Shown here in pieces: positions 10,458 to 20,759 of a stretch of 64,000 nucleotides of DNA. How positions within the stretch are numbered: position 1 is the stretch's first letter; every line of letters starts with the position of its first letter. The notes beneath the pieces are model-generated. The model made no database searches. It was given only the letters and a program-made list of their open reading frames with translations, and had not been told where the DNA came from. The stretch covers positions 6,974,297-7,038,296 of the forward strand of contig OU452206.1 of assembly GCA_911728435.2 (NCBI GenBank), given 5' to 3'. The position numbers and the translations under genes were made by a program. The DNA is from Apoderus coryli (lineage: Eukaryota; Arthropoda; Insecta; Coleoptera; Attelabidae).

Positions 10458-11428
10458 TTTTTTGATTTTACAATAGTAGGCACGCCACTCACATACTTAA
10501 TGTAAATATTCAGCTCACCCTTTGCTCTTCGCTCTTCAAGCTCGCCACGTACCTTTATATAATAGTCTCGCTGTAACTTTGTCTGATCCGTCGAAATAAA
10601 TACTCCCTTGTAATTTGCGGGAAGCTTCCTTTTGTTTTTCAGAACCTCGAAAACCTCAGCTTTAGCAGGCAAGATCACCCTGATTGGTGCTGGTTTCCCA
10701 TTTTTACCAATACCGATCCTCCTAATATTCAAGTTGTCGGATGATATGGCAGGACATACTACACTCAGAATCTCATCAACAGAACTCACATCCCCAGCAT
10801 GCTGATCAGTAGCATTAGGCATATTATATATTATTATGTTTCTTTCACGTTTCATTCGCTCATTAATTTCGTTGATCACTGATTCCCTTTCAGAAGTATG
10901 CACATCAGCGTTTCTCAACTTAGGATTGTCGATGCTGTTCATCATCAAATTCAACCTATCTTCAAGACTATCTACCTTTTCCCTCATTTCAGCAATTTGT
11001 TCTCTTGTATTATCACGGCTGAGTCTCGCCTCAGTTATGAAGTTTTGTATATCGTTCTTCTGCTCCAAAAGTATTTTATAGAAAAGTGTCATAACTTGTA
11101 CTACATCATTCATGTCGGCATTCTTCTTGGATAATACGCTATTGATCTGCACGGCGACCGGATCATCGACGTCAATGACCCGGTCCTGCTGCACAGATGA
11201 ACGAGGTGTGAAACCCAGACTCTGCCTTCCACTCGACCTTGCCTGGTGACAGCTCTTACATGCCCAGTCATGCTTCTTATTCTTCTTCACCTTGTTGTAA
11301 AGTTCGGCAAACTCAGCGTTAGTAAGGGTGGAACAACCCTTATGATACCATGTACGGCATTCACTACACTCAACTGATCGTGCCGTAGGTTTAACAACCA
11401 AATCACAAATGCCACAAAGAGATTCCAT
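10454..11428 (-). CDS. LINE ORF1: PHD-finger, coiled-coil, RNA-binding protein
   Basis: The protein is 324 residues from an ATG at 11428. A PHD-type zinc finger occupies the N-terminus with the Cys4-His-Cys3 ligand pattern C5, C8, C21, C24, H29, C32, C57, C60. A heptad-rich region at about 110-190 looks like a coiled coil. The C-terminal third (RNIIIYNMPNA ... NIRRIGIGKNGKPAPIRVIL ... FISTDQTKLQRDYY) resembles the RRM-plus-C-terminal-domain architecture of LINE ORF1 chaperones. PHD fingers are known in ORF1 proteins of CR1-like elements. Its likely role is binding the element RNA and assembling the ribonucleoprotein. Confidence 0.85.
   Translation of the reverse strand: MESLCGICDLVVKPTARSVECSECRTWYHKGCSTLTNAEFAELYNKVKKNKKHDWACKSCHQARSSGRQSLGFTPRSSVQQDRVIDVDDPVAVQINSVLSKKNADMNDVVQVMTLFYKILLEQKNDIQNFITEARLSRDNTREQIAEMREKVDSLEDRLNLMMNSIDNPKLRNADVHTSERESVINEINERMKRERNIIIYNMPNATDQHAGDVSSVDEILSVVCPAISSDNLNIRRIGIGKNGKPAPIRVILPAKAEVFEVLKNKRKLPANYKGVFISTDQTKLQRDYYIKVRGELEERRAKGELNIYIKYVSGVPTIVKSKN
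10457..10463 (-). promoter_or_regulatory. Candidate -1 programmed frameshift slippery site
   Basis: The ORF1 codons TCA AAA AAC TAA contain the heptamer A AAA AAC in the correct phase, directly before the ORF1 stop. Slipping back one base gives CTA AAT ATC AAA GTT GGA, which is exactly the ORF2 frame leading into the endonuclease. The X XXY YYZ pattern with A AAA AAC is a known efficient -1 slippery sequence in viruses and retroelements. A stimulatory downstream structure was not identified by eye. Confidence 0.6.
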
Positions 11429-11913
11429 AATGAAACAAGAATGTGCGTTTCAACTAAATCTACAAGACAAAATAAGAGCAGACACGGCACTGTCCACCTT
11501 GCTATATTGTATTTATTCTATTTGTTTATCACTAACTGATAGTGTATAGGTATCCAATGTTGTTGTTTTTTTTTTGCTATTTTATTTATCTTTCCCAATC
11601 CGAATTTAAACTTTATTATGAACAATTCACAGTTAAAAAACAATATTTACACAATTCCATTTACAAATTGTTATACAAAATACTTCAATGCATATACTTT
11701 GAAAAAATCGCGATTTAACTCAACGTATATTCACAAAAAATCCACGATTTATTGCGGAGAGAATTCTACACGATATATTCGCTTTGACGTTCAATCACAA
11801 AAAATTATTAATTATAAATACCAAAACTGTCAATTTGGTGTTTGTATTTTCGGCGTTGCTATGGTGATTTTTCATGCCCGCCGCTACTTTTGTCATTACC
11901 AGGAAATTTTATC

Positions 11914-12048
11914 CGTGCGTAATAATATTTCCCAAGTGGGAAATATTATTACGCACGTGTAAATGATAAACAGCATTACAATGTACTACATTGTCAAATC
12001 ATGACTGCACATATAATAAAGGCATTTAAAGACAGTCGTAGAAAAAAA
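11914..12048. repeat. Perfect inverted repeat followed by a direct copy of the 7.0 kb repeat
   Basis: 11914-11934 and 11937-11957 are exact 21-bp reverse complements separated by AG. The right arm then continues into a unit nearly identical to 7020-7130, so the LINE at 7.4-11.5 kb lies between two direct copies of this unit. Confidence 0.75.
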
Positions 12049-12549
12049 TATTTATAATTGACTATGTTTCTGGCTTTCACTAATCGAATCACATCAGTTG
12101 GTTGATCATAGTTCTCACCTCAGTTCTAGTATGCGATTTGTGTCAGTTTAGATTTCTTACATTTCTCTGACACACCACTTTACTTTATGTCAAATTCATT
12201 TGTCATTCTCATCACATCTTTTCGATGTATACTTGTTGATTAGTCTCTCAGTTCGCCATTTTGTGCAAAATAATGAAAATTTGACGAATATTGAATTAAA
12301 TTATCAATCAATTTGAATAATGCGAAGAAAGAAAAAGAAAAAATCATCCCATTTTACCGCTCATCAATTGAACAATCAATGTTTTATTAATTCAACTTAT
12401 TTTAATTGTTAATCAAATTTTTTTACAATGTGGTAAGTTGTGTGAACATATTCCAGCTTTAAAGTATAATTTCCTATTGTATTCTATTACTTTTAGATTC
12501 TTATAATTATGAGTAACTATTATTCAATTTTCGCTTTCTCACACTGCCT

Positions 12550-12715
12550 TATTTCGCCACTGATGAAAAAATTTTGAACTTTCGAAACATGTATGGTTTG
12601 GTTGTACCAATGATGATCTAGTGTAATTATACAGAGTTATATTGTGGAGTAGACGACTTTTATTTTGTTTCGTAACATTAGCACTCCTCGTCACAATGGA
12701 TTATTTTTCGAAAAA
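12550..12715 (+). repeat. Penelope-like terminal repeat remnant with hammerhead-like core
   Basis: 12550-12715 is homologous to the reverse complement of 58725-58870: both have CCACTGATGA, a GAAACATGT segment, GGAGTAGACG about 80 bases later, then a conserved CACTCCTC-like stretch and ATGGATTA. Hammerhead motifs in such terminal repeats are established for Penelope-like elements. No RT coding sequence is adjacent, so this is a solo or truncated copy by inference. Confidence 0.5.
12557..12597 (+). ncRNA. Degenerate hammerhead ribozyme-like motif
   Basis: CTGATGA (12560-12566), an AT-rich stem II region, GAAA (12584-12587), C-AT-G, then T-A before the cleavage position, and TGG complementary to the CCA preceding the core. 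Stem II pairs poorly, so activity is doubtful. Confidence 0.4.
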
Positions 12716-13089
12716 AAAAACAATACAGAAGTTTAATATAAATTTCCCTTGCATCTCCGCAGATCAGTCAGAAATCTTCCAGTGTTGCCATCGAAACAAT
12801 CTAGTTCTCCATGTAAATTAAATTTATTTGTCAACTTACAAGCTCTAGTTAATGGCGCACGTCGCTCATAGTTCGGTCGAAGATACAAGACTTCAAATAT
12901 ATCATTGTTGCGGGCATAGTATTGCGAAATATGAAATTGTATTTGATTCCAGAGCTCGAGAGAGTCAAAAACTTCATAATTTAAAAACCAAATATTAATA
13001 GGCGCAGTTCCTGCGCACAGATAAGTGATTGGACGCCGTAACCGACTAACAATAGTGCATTATCTCCATGATCCTTGAAATATACCTAC

Positions 13090-13620
13090 TTAAAAATTTT
13101 TTCTTTGGACACGTTCGATCCTGTCCTCATGAATTCGGTATATTGGTGACCATATGATAGACGCATATTCCAATTTGGACCTGATTAGAGAGAAATACAT
13201 CTCTAACCAACTAATTTTGTGAAAATTTGTTGTTGTTCTCATAACAAAGCCCAGAGAATGAAATGAACTTCTAATCAGGGCATCTATATGCTGATTGAAA
13301 GTTAGCTTACTATCAAACAGCACATCAAATGGTAGGAGATAATTCTAGCACAGAGCTATTAATAATGTAGTTAAAACGAATAGGAAACTGACTTTTCCAA
13401 AATGTCATCAACCTATTCAGACAAATTTAGTGATAATTTGTTGGTTATGCACCATCTCTCAACCATTGCTAGGTCAGCTTGCAGTTGCAGACAGCATTAT
13501 TTTCTGTTAACCTGCATAATTTAAAATCGTCTGCAAATAGCATAAGCTTACTCGTTATAATCAAGGAAGCCAGATTGCTACCCTGAGCTGCCCCACTAGT
13601 CGCAGAAAACCCTCTCTATC
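13090..13620 (-). pseudogene. LINE reverse-transcriptase fragment
   Basis: On the minus strand a degenerate SGVPQGS-like motif (about 13580-13600) and an LFADDFKL motif (about 13525-13545) precede a thumb-like region (LFDSKLTFNQHIDALI ... SLIRSKLEYASIIWSP ... RIERVQRKNF). The frame is broken by stops between these parts. This is a 5'- and 3'-truncated LINE copy. Confidence 0.75.
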
Positions 13621-14884
13621 TGATTTCATTATACTCAACGAATAGTATTAGTATTAAAATAATTCTTACTCAAATATCTCTCGTATTAAAAAATTTTGAC
13701 AATATCAATTTTCAGTTTGAAGTAAGTACCTATTGTAAAATTTTTGACATGCTATAGCGTGTACAATGCAATTCAGAATTCTTTAAACACATTTTTAAAG
13801 TTCTTTTATTAAACACAACGTTCATCTCTACTATTCAATAAAAATGAAACCTTTTAGCGAATATATAATCGATATTTTAGTCACGTACACTTCGAAATCG
13901 AAACGGCAATGACAGCCACATCACCAAATGAAGTTGGCAGACATGGCAATACAAAATGTATCCAATAAAACCTATAGATATGTCGATTGCAATCGCCCGC
14001 AGAGTAACGTGTTGAAACTCAGTAATGCATTACTAGCGGTTTTATCTAGTTTGAGAATAGCAAAACACACAATAAAATAAAAGTTGTGAAACAACTGTGT
14101 TGGTGTGTAAGAAAAAATCTTAAAAAATAAGGTCACTGCTGACCTAAAGTTGAGAGCTATGAGAGGGTCAAATTTATCTCTATTATTTGCGAAATAAAAT
14201 TATTTTTATAATTGCTGTTAGCTGAATTATATTTTTATCCTACTTTTGAAATAAATGAGATCCAAAATTTGTTTACCTAAAAATGACGGCATTGATACCC
14301 GGGAAAAATGGAAAGTCATTCATTGCGTGCATATATATTTGTATAAAAGTAATAAAAAATGATGAAAATTTAGGGCTAATAAATTTGTTGATTGGTTTCA
14401 TTTTTGACAAATAGTTTGATCTACAGAGTGGTGGTTACAAACAATGTGTTCGATAACTTGTCGCCCTAGAACCGTTTCTAGATATTGTCGTGTGAAATAA
14501 TTAGCAACAGCTTTTGGAATACGAGATCGTAATTATGAGCTTTCTTTCCAAAATTGTGGAAAATCTCGAAAAAATGCTAGCGGACCAAAGGAAGCAATTT
14601 TTTGATTATCCTATATATTTAAAGATGTTTTTCTTTCATTTCTTAAAATTACTATATAAGTCCCTTTGGATGATATTAAGTTTTAAAATCTAAAACAATG
14701 CGTTTGCGTCTAATTATTTTCGGGATTTAGTCAAGTTTTGATAAAAATACCTACATATGGATATAGTTCACTTTGTAAAAATTATTATAGCTGCTAGTTT
14801 AGTAAGTAGCCCCAGATTAAACTTTCACAAACTTTTAGTTTTTATTGCTTAGATTCTTACATTGTATTATAATCTCTAAATTAA
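13621..14884. other. AT-rich stretch, nothing recognised
   Basis: I found no gene, tail or paired termini here. Confidence 0.4.
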
Positions 14885-15048
14885 AATATCCTCATCTTCA
14901 TCATACACCATACGGGCTTCTTCTTTTGCATTTCCTGTTCTGGCAGCGGTGATATCATCATAGCATGGCATTTTCAGGTATTGTAATGAATTTCATCAAA
15001 TTTTGCACATTCTGCATTTTAACTTCTATTACATGACTAGTTTTGGGT
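14885..15048 (-). pseudogene. 3' remainder of a coding region split by the hAT insertion
   Basis: If the hAT at 15057-16832 and one 8-bp duplication are removed, the minus-strand frame from 16.8-17.1 kb continues for about 35 residues into this segment, then shifts by one base to an acidic end (MVYDEDEDILI and a TAG). That suggests the C-terminal part of the same old transposon or gene. The identity of this tail is unknown. Confidence 0.4.
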
Positions 15049-15199
15049 TGTGTGACCAGTGGCGGCTCGTGAGGTCTGAAAGAGGTGGGGTACAACAAGG
15101 TGGAAATAAGACAATAACTCCCAAAATTTTTCAAAATAAAGAATTAAAATGATAGGTTTTTTTAAGTAGTTAGATTAGCTAGATAATAACATTTTGCTA

Positions 15200-15640
15200 A
15201 ACTCACCATGACCATTAAAACTGTTTGTAATTGAAATCCGTCCTCTTAGATTTCTCAACAGCAAAGTGGTTGATGACTTGATCAATAAAATGTGAAAGGG
15301 ACTTCACAAGTTTTTTTCAGTAGATACCTTTGCTAATGCGCACAACCTTTCGTGGCCCATAGTGTTTCTAAAAAATGTTTTGATCTGTTTGAGGGTAGAG
15401 AAACATCTCTCGCTTTCTACAGTCGTCATAGGGACAATACACAAAACAGTCAGCATTTCCACAGGTTCACTAAATGTTGATGTTAAATTATTTTGGATAA
15501 ATATTTGTAACAGAGGCACAGTCCCACTGTGTTTCAGAAAATCGTCCCGTACGTATAATACTACTAGTTCAAATGCCCCACAGAATTTTATGCAGTCAAC
15601 TTAGACAGTATGTAACGATTGCTATCAACAGTTTTGTCAC
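15200..15640 (-). pseudogene. hAT transposase C-terminal (dimerisation) domain remnant
   Basis: The minus strand encodes VLCIVPMTTVESERCFSTLK, then RIKTFF-like KQIKTFFRNTMGHERLCALA, the hallmark hAT C-terminal block in which S-x-E-R-x-F-S and T-M-x-x-E-R-L are conserved. After a one-base shift near STEK the frame continues as KLVKSLSHFIDQVINHF, matching the usual downstream helix. The domain is preceded by FELVVLYVRDDF in frame. The frameshift and missing N-terminus mark it as dead. Confidence 0.8.
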
Positions 15641-15818
15641 AGTTAAAATAATAGACAGTTACTTCACCTCGCGTCGGCACGTCTGATGTACGTGGGTTCA
15701 AAGCAATTCCCGCGCTTATAGTTATAGTATAGTATCTTATAGTACTCGTATATAGGTATAGATATAGTACGAGTATAATAGTAGTAGCTGGGAATGCGAC
15801 GAGTCGATGCCGCTTTCA

Positions 15819-16680
15819 GCGTCTAGTGACGCTTCTTGTCTATAGTTAATATTCGATTGTTTTGTTGTTTTTAATAGAATCTCGATGTGCACTACTGAGT
15901 TGAGAACGAATGTCTGCCTTCCCCAACATGTTAAGTTCTAGCTCATTTTTCAAATGTTTTTGTGAAATACAATGCGATTTTACCTTTCGTCCAAATGTTT
16001 CAAATCGTTAACACCCTGTTTAATCCAGCAAAGATCGCCCGCACTCGCTGGTTTCCCGACTTGTGCTAAAATTTACAATTTATTTGTCGCCCCGCATCCA
16101 CATAACCACGAACACTTCTCATAAACAGTTTTGTTAAAGGTACGCTTGTATGTCCGTTTTTGTGTAACATTAACTTGCTCGATCCTCAAATGTTAATTTA
16201 ACATTATTTTCATTCATATATAACACTGAATTCATCTTTACTATTGTTCAAATCAAAACATTCACTTTATAATACTCAAAAAGCGCTCGCGAAAACAAAA
16301 ACAACACCACACGACTGATAAGTAGGGCAGCACCCCAGATATGACGTCACAAATGCGTTTAATTCCTACTCTTACTAGCGTAGCGATCCATTGCTGTATC
16401 TGTTTTCCGCACGCGATGGTAAAGAAAACAATAGAGGCACAAAAATGTTGTGCCTAGAGCATCGTAATATGTACCTACGTTCTGTTTCATTACCGTGAAT
16501 AGACGCGCTGCAAGAGTGATAATAGCATAGACAGACGGCCCTGTCTATGCTATTATCACTCTTGCAGCGCGTTTAGTGACGCTTCTTGTCTATAGTTAAT
16601 TGAGAACGAATGTCTGCCTTCCCCAACATGTTAAGTTCTAGCTCATTTTTCAAATGTTTTTGTGAAATACAATGCGATTG
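15819..16680. repeat. Partial direct duplication inside the hAT
   Basis: The block TAGTGACGCTTCTTGTCTATAG followed by GAGAACGAATGTCTGCCTTCC and on to ACAATGCGATT occurs at 15819-15980 and again, with an internal deletion, at 16569-16680. Confidence 0.75.
16504..16571. repeat. Perfect 31-bp inverted repeat with 6-bp spacer
   Basis: 16504-16534 and 16541-16571 are exact reverse complements (CGCGCTGCAAGAGTGATAAT plus AGCATAGACAG), spacer ACGGCC. Part of the same sequence (GAGAGTGATAATAGCATAA) appears once more at 16679-16697. Confidence 0.9.
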
Positions 16681-16840
16681 AGAGTGATAATAGCATAATA
16701 GCAAAATTTTATATGGAATTCTAACGAAATCACACTGGTCTGGTGCGAAGTATAAAATCTGAAATTATTTTGTCTACTTCATTTTTTAGGTAGGACACGT
16801 GCCCACGTGCCCTTATGGACCAACCGTCACTGTGTGTGAC

Positions 16841-17453
16841 AATGATTAAATTATCGGAAACATATTTGATACAGTTACCCTCATGGGTCCTGCAGAGTAA
16901 GCCTGTGATACACCTAGGGTCTCTTTTCACCACAGTAAAACAGCATTTAGTAAGTTTTGGAAAAAATAAATAAAAATTCTTAGGTGTAAAGAAAATTGTG
17001 AGTTTTGAATAATATTCAAAAGAAAATGGCTTTTCGAACCTCCTTATTTTCTATACGGCTTTGGCTATTTGCCTGTCCAATTCTTGGTTCTTATCTTGTC
17101 CAGTTCGCACAACAAAAGACTCCAAATGACCGCTACCTCCACTATTTTCATGCCCACTTACACTTTCCTTTTCACGTTTCTCGCTTTTCTGTTTCTTTGC
17201 CAATAAATAATTTTACTCTAGCTAGTTCCAGGCTGTGACTGACAATCACCATGAAGAGTTCAAGACCACTGCTGGTGCTGATATAATTAGTTTTACTTTT
17301 GTAGGTTTCCCAAAGGCTTTTTATTCTGTCCACTAGAGCTTGCAATTCTTTACCACATTTTTTACATACTGCTCTACAATCTAGTTTGCCCACAACTTTC
17401 TTTTTTATAAAATGCTGCCAAATACTAAATTCCTTTCTGCTCCGGCTTGTCAT
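16841..17453 (-). pseudogene. BED-finger hAT transposase N-terminus
   Basis: From the ATG at 17453 the protein carries a BED zinc finger at about residues 6-50 (FSIWQHF ... GKLDCRAVCKKCGKELQ) with a Cys-x2-Cys pair and tryptophans. After a frame change it continues as SGHLESFVVRTGQDKNQELDRQIAKAVY, the conserved linker of BED-type hAT transposases, and then as a stretch containing VVKRDPRCITGLLC. The reading is interrupted by stops and by the younger hAT at its 3' side. This is an older hAT that served as target. Confidence 0.65.
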
Positions 17454-17764
17454 GATTTCTGATAGAGAAAATGTTACTGCTATCTAAAGTAAGTGCGTAT
17501 CATTTATATAGCCGGTCGTTTTCTGCCAGTTATTACTAGTTTTGACAAAGCCGCTAACTTGCAATACTGTGCGCCGCGCTCCCGGAGGTACATATATATT
17601 CAAGTCCGTAGTATGACACATAGATGGCATTACTAGAATTTTTTCCATATGATTTTTATTTAGTTTTATTCATGCGATATTTGTATAAATATGACAGTAT
17701 TCTGACCATTGATTCGGGAGTTATAGCATTTTGTGTGAAGCAACTTTTGTTATTGAAAAAAAAA

Positions 17765-18829
17765 ATGGAAAAAAGTTAATTTCGAGTTTTGATCAAGCAT
17801 TGATTTTTGATGAAAAAAATACAGTGGAAACCAAACAATGGCTTGATAAACATTATGCGAGCTCTGCTCCATCGAGGCAAATGGTAGAGAAGTGGATTGC
17901 TGAATAGAATTTAAACGTGGTCGTACCAGCACAAATGATGCAGAGCGCAGTGGACGTGCAAATGAGGGTGTTATTCCATAAAAAGTAAAAAAAAAATCAC
18001 AAATTGATTATGAACGATCGCAAATTGAAGGTGCACGAGCTAGCTGACATTTTAAAGATATCAGATGGTAGTGTTTTTACCATTTTACACGAACATTTGG
18101 GTATGCGAAAGCTCTGTGCAAAGTGGGTGCCGCGTGAGCTCACAGTCGACCAAAAACAACGAATTGATGCTTCATAGGAGTGTTTGGCGCTGTTAAACCG
18201 CATTAAAATATAATTCTATCACCGATATGTGACAATGGATGAAACATGGCTTCACTATTACACACCATAATCCAAAAGACAATCAGCTGAGTGCACAGCA
18301 ATCGACGAACTGAATCCGAGCAAAGACTCAACAGTCGGCCGGAAAGGTGATGGCGGCTGTATTTTGGGATGCGAACGGAATAATATTCATTGACTACCTC
18401 CAAAAAGGAACCACCATCAACAGCGAATATTACTGTGCACTTTTGGATCGATTGAAGGGTGAAATCGCAAAGAAACGGCCACATTTGCAAAAGAAAAAAG
18501 TGTTGTTTCTCGAAAACAATGCACCATGTCATACATCGATGCAAACTATGGCAACGTTGAATGACTTAGGCTTTGAATTGCTTACCGACCGACCGTATTC
18601 TCCAGATTTAGCCCCCAGCGACTTTTTCCGGTTTTCAAATCTCAAGAGAATGCTTGCTGGAAAGAAATTTAAGTCCAATGCTGAAGTAATCGCTGAAACT
18701 GAGGCCTATTTTGATGAGAAAAAGAAATCGTACTATAAAAGTGGTATCGAAAAGTTGGAAAATCGCTACACTCGTTGTATTGCCCTCGAAGGCATGTTAA
18801 ATACTAAAATCGAGTTTTGTCAAAATTAA
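17765..18829 (+). pseudogene. irritans-type mariner transposase, inactivated
   Basis: From the ATG at 17765 the translation follows the irritans mariner family almost end to end: KNTVETKQWLDKHYA, then MRKLCAKWVPREL-like and YVTMDETWLHYYTP-like blocks, SAGKVMAAVFWDANGIIFID, and YSPDLAPSDFFRF. Several stops and frame changes break the first 600 bp, while 18347-18829 is open. Of the DD34D triad the first and third Asp are present; the second is Asn, in LENNAPCH where the family has D-N-A-P-C-H. Terminal repeats were not recognised. Confidence 0.85.
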
Positions 18830-19105
18830 TGACCTTATATATTTAGCCAGGGAATTTAAGCGTTCTTGTTCCATACTACAACGCTTGTTGGCCTCAATTA
18901 TTTTCAGCTTCGAGAATGATGTTTCGCCCGGTGCAACTGATACTGGCAAGGTAACCAGAATTTTTAATGTAATCCATTCATTTGGAAAAGTAGCCTCAAG
19001 TTCATTTTGGATTAAAAAATTAAGAATTGCCTCAGTGATTCTTAAATTCTCTCCATTAAATGAAACTATAGAAAGGAGTTCATCCCAGAGCTCTAATGTA
19101 TTCAC
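18800..19105 (-). pseudogene. C-terminal domain of a second hAT transposase
   Basis: The minus strand encodes ILNFLIQNELEATFPNEWI followed by ILVTLPVSVAPGETSFSKLK and CSMEQERLNSLA, the hAT dimerisation block (FPN, T-x-P-V-S-V-A, E-x-S-F-S-K-L-K, Q-E-R-L-x-x-L-A). It abuts the 3' end of the plus-strand mariner, which probably inserted into it. Confidence 0.75.
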
Positions 19106-19285
19106 ACCATCCTTGAGTCAATTATGTAAAACCCTACAATTTAATTTTGTATTTGTTTTTATTGAACCTTTTATTATGTTAATTTATGTATATTCTTTGG
19201 GTTTCGGTTCGTTTACAATTAAAAACTTTTTTTTATTATTATATGTTTTAAAACAACATTATGTTCATTCTTACTTTCTACTTAA

Positions 19286-19324
19286 ATACAACGTTTCAGC
19301 AATGTTTTTGCCTTCTTCAGGTAT
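19286..19324 (-). ncRNA. Hammerhead-like motif in a repeat
   Basis: On the minus strand: ATAC, CTGAAGA, a stem II with GCA facing TGC, GAAA, CGTT, then GTAT. ATAC and GTAT can pair as stem I. It is the same layout as the two 41 kb motifs but with different, still complementary, stem I bases. Confidence 0.35.
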
Positions 19325-19589
19325 ATACAATTTACAAACATACTATCATCTTAAATTACAAAAAATACAGGACGAAAACATAAGATATATTTACACATAA
19401 TATTGTAAAATAAATGTTCATCGTTTAGAACAATCAGTAGACATCAATGTCAATGTATGTTAACAATTTATTTTTGGAAGAAAGCCTAAGTTTCGACAAT
19501 GTGAAATAAGAGGAATTAGTTGTATTTTGTATTTATAAAAAACAGTAAGTTTACCAGAGTGCTGAGAAAAACTCCTATTTGACTCCACC

Positions 19590-20240
19590 TTTAACTCGTG
19601 TTATGATTTTTTGGAGATAGTTGTTTTTGGAAAGAAAGCTCACAATTGTACAGAGGACAAGCAAAGGTCATTAGCAAGATCTTTTAGAAATCTCCAACGT
19701 TGATCAGTTGCTTTGAAATGTGGATTGTATGTTCTTTGTAAATACGAGGCCACAGACATCAATCATGTTGACGAAAATGCTAATGATCCATGATTTGTTT
19801 TACGTTTTACTGTGTACTACCATAACATCTTATTCATGGTGTCAATGCCTCGTTTTTATTGAAATAATTTATAATTTCAGGCTTCGCAGCTGTAGTACCG
19901 TCTACTTGACATGTTGTGTGCATCGTTTATAATAGGATGACATACTTGTTCTTCTTGGGAACATATTGTTGCATCTTCGTTGAATGTAAAAATGGTTGAG
20001 TATATTGGTCTCTCTTTAGATGCATGCATATTAGGAACTGATGCGACGTAAAGCATACAAATCACTTGTAGTCAGCATCGCTATAAGCCACAAGAAGCTG
20101 CTGAGGTGTTACCACTCCAACAAACATAAAACAAACATCCATATCAATATAGGTGCACGGGTACCCACGCCGTCAAAAGAACGTGTTTTTGTTCCCAGTC
20201 ACAGAAAGGTTAACTCTAAGTGATCTCACTCATGCCATGC
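19590..20240 (-). pseudogene. piggyBac-like transposase remnant
   Basis: Minus-strand pieces in consistent order match the second half of piggyBac transposases: SVPNMHASKERPIYST followed by IFTFNEDATICS; then the STMHNMSS-type motif; then a GVDTMNKML-like motif followed by VKRKTN; then NMIDV-like residues and DQRWRFLKDLANDLC. Each piece lies in a different frame, so the copy is heavily decayed. It continues the run of DNA transposons from 15 kb. Confidence 0.65.
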
Positions 20241-20759
20241 TGTAACTGATACGTTGAAAACCTAACAAAAAAAAAAGTCATGGAGATTTCAGGTACAACG
20301 TGTTTATGTGGCATATATAAAACCTACCGAACCTCGGTATAAAAAAAATACCGAATCTTGTATCACATTCATTTTCTAATTTGTTTTAAACATAAAATCG
20401 TTACATTAAAAACACCTTAAATTGGAGAAAGAATTAAATCATTGATCATTAAATGAAAATATCCTTATAATTCACTTCCTACCGTAAGTTTTCGGCATAA
20501 ATAAATCTTCAGAATGCACTTGAGCAAAACAATGTTTTTATTTGCATTGTGCTTACTAACGTGTAGGATAAAAACCATCCCCCGTGTCGAAGATTTAGTA
20601 TCATCAGGCAGTGACCTACTTTAACTTGGCTGTAAATTTTCTTTAATATGGGAGTGGTTCAGTAATTGGTGAAGCTTTTACTGTTTGCATTGTGGACCAA
20701 CGTACTAAATTGGAAAATAAAAAATAAAAATTTGGTATGGGATCACATACGTGTTCTCT

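Larger units (their letters stand above)
7455..11520 (-). mobile_element. Nearly complete CR1/Jockey-group LINE
   Basis: On the minus strand, ORF1 (PHD finger, coiled coil, RRM-like), ORF2 (endonuclease and reverse transcriptase), a 3' UTR and a terminal (TTA)n-type microsatellite (about 7455-7486) occur in the order expected of a CR1/Jockey-group non-LTR retrotransposon. Both ORFs lack internal stops, so the copy is young or recently active. The 5' boundary is uncertain; I place it near 11.5 kb because I see no homology signal beyond the ORF1 leader. Other copies in the window are 5'-truncated fragments of related families. Confidence 0.85.
15057..16832 (-). mobile_element. Complete-ended, internally rearranged hAT transposon with 8-bp TSD
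   Basis: The left terminus CAGTGGCGGCTCGTGAGG and the right terminus, whose complement begins CAGTGACGGTTGGTCC, are both flanked by TGTGTGAC (15049-15056 and 16833-16840). That is a perfect 8-bp target duplication typical of hAT. Only the transposase C-terminus remains (15200-15640). The interior carries a long palindrome and a partial duplication, and part of it recurs at 62905-63050. The element sits inside an older coding region. Confidence 0.85.

Noticed and set aside
15660..15720. tRNA-like GTGGGTTCAAAGCAATTCCC
   Set aside because: It resembles a B box but no A box, anticodon arm or acceptor stem can be placed.
16730..16933. THSDGWS motif as a hAT catalytic block spanning the right hAT end
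   Set aside because: The string arises where the terminal repeat CAGTGACGG meets the target duplication; the exact 8-bp duplications show it is a junction, not original coding sequence.
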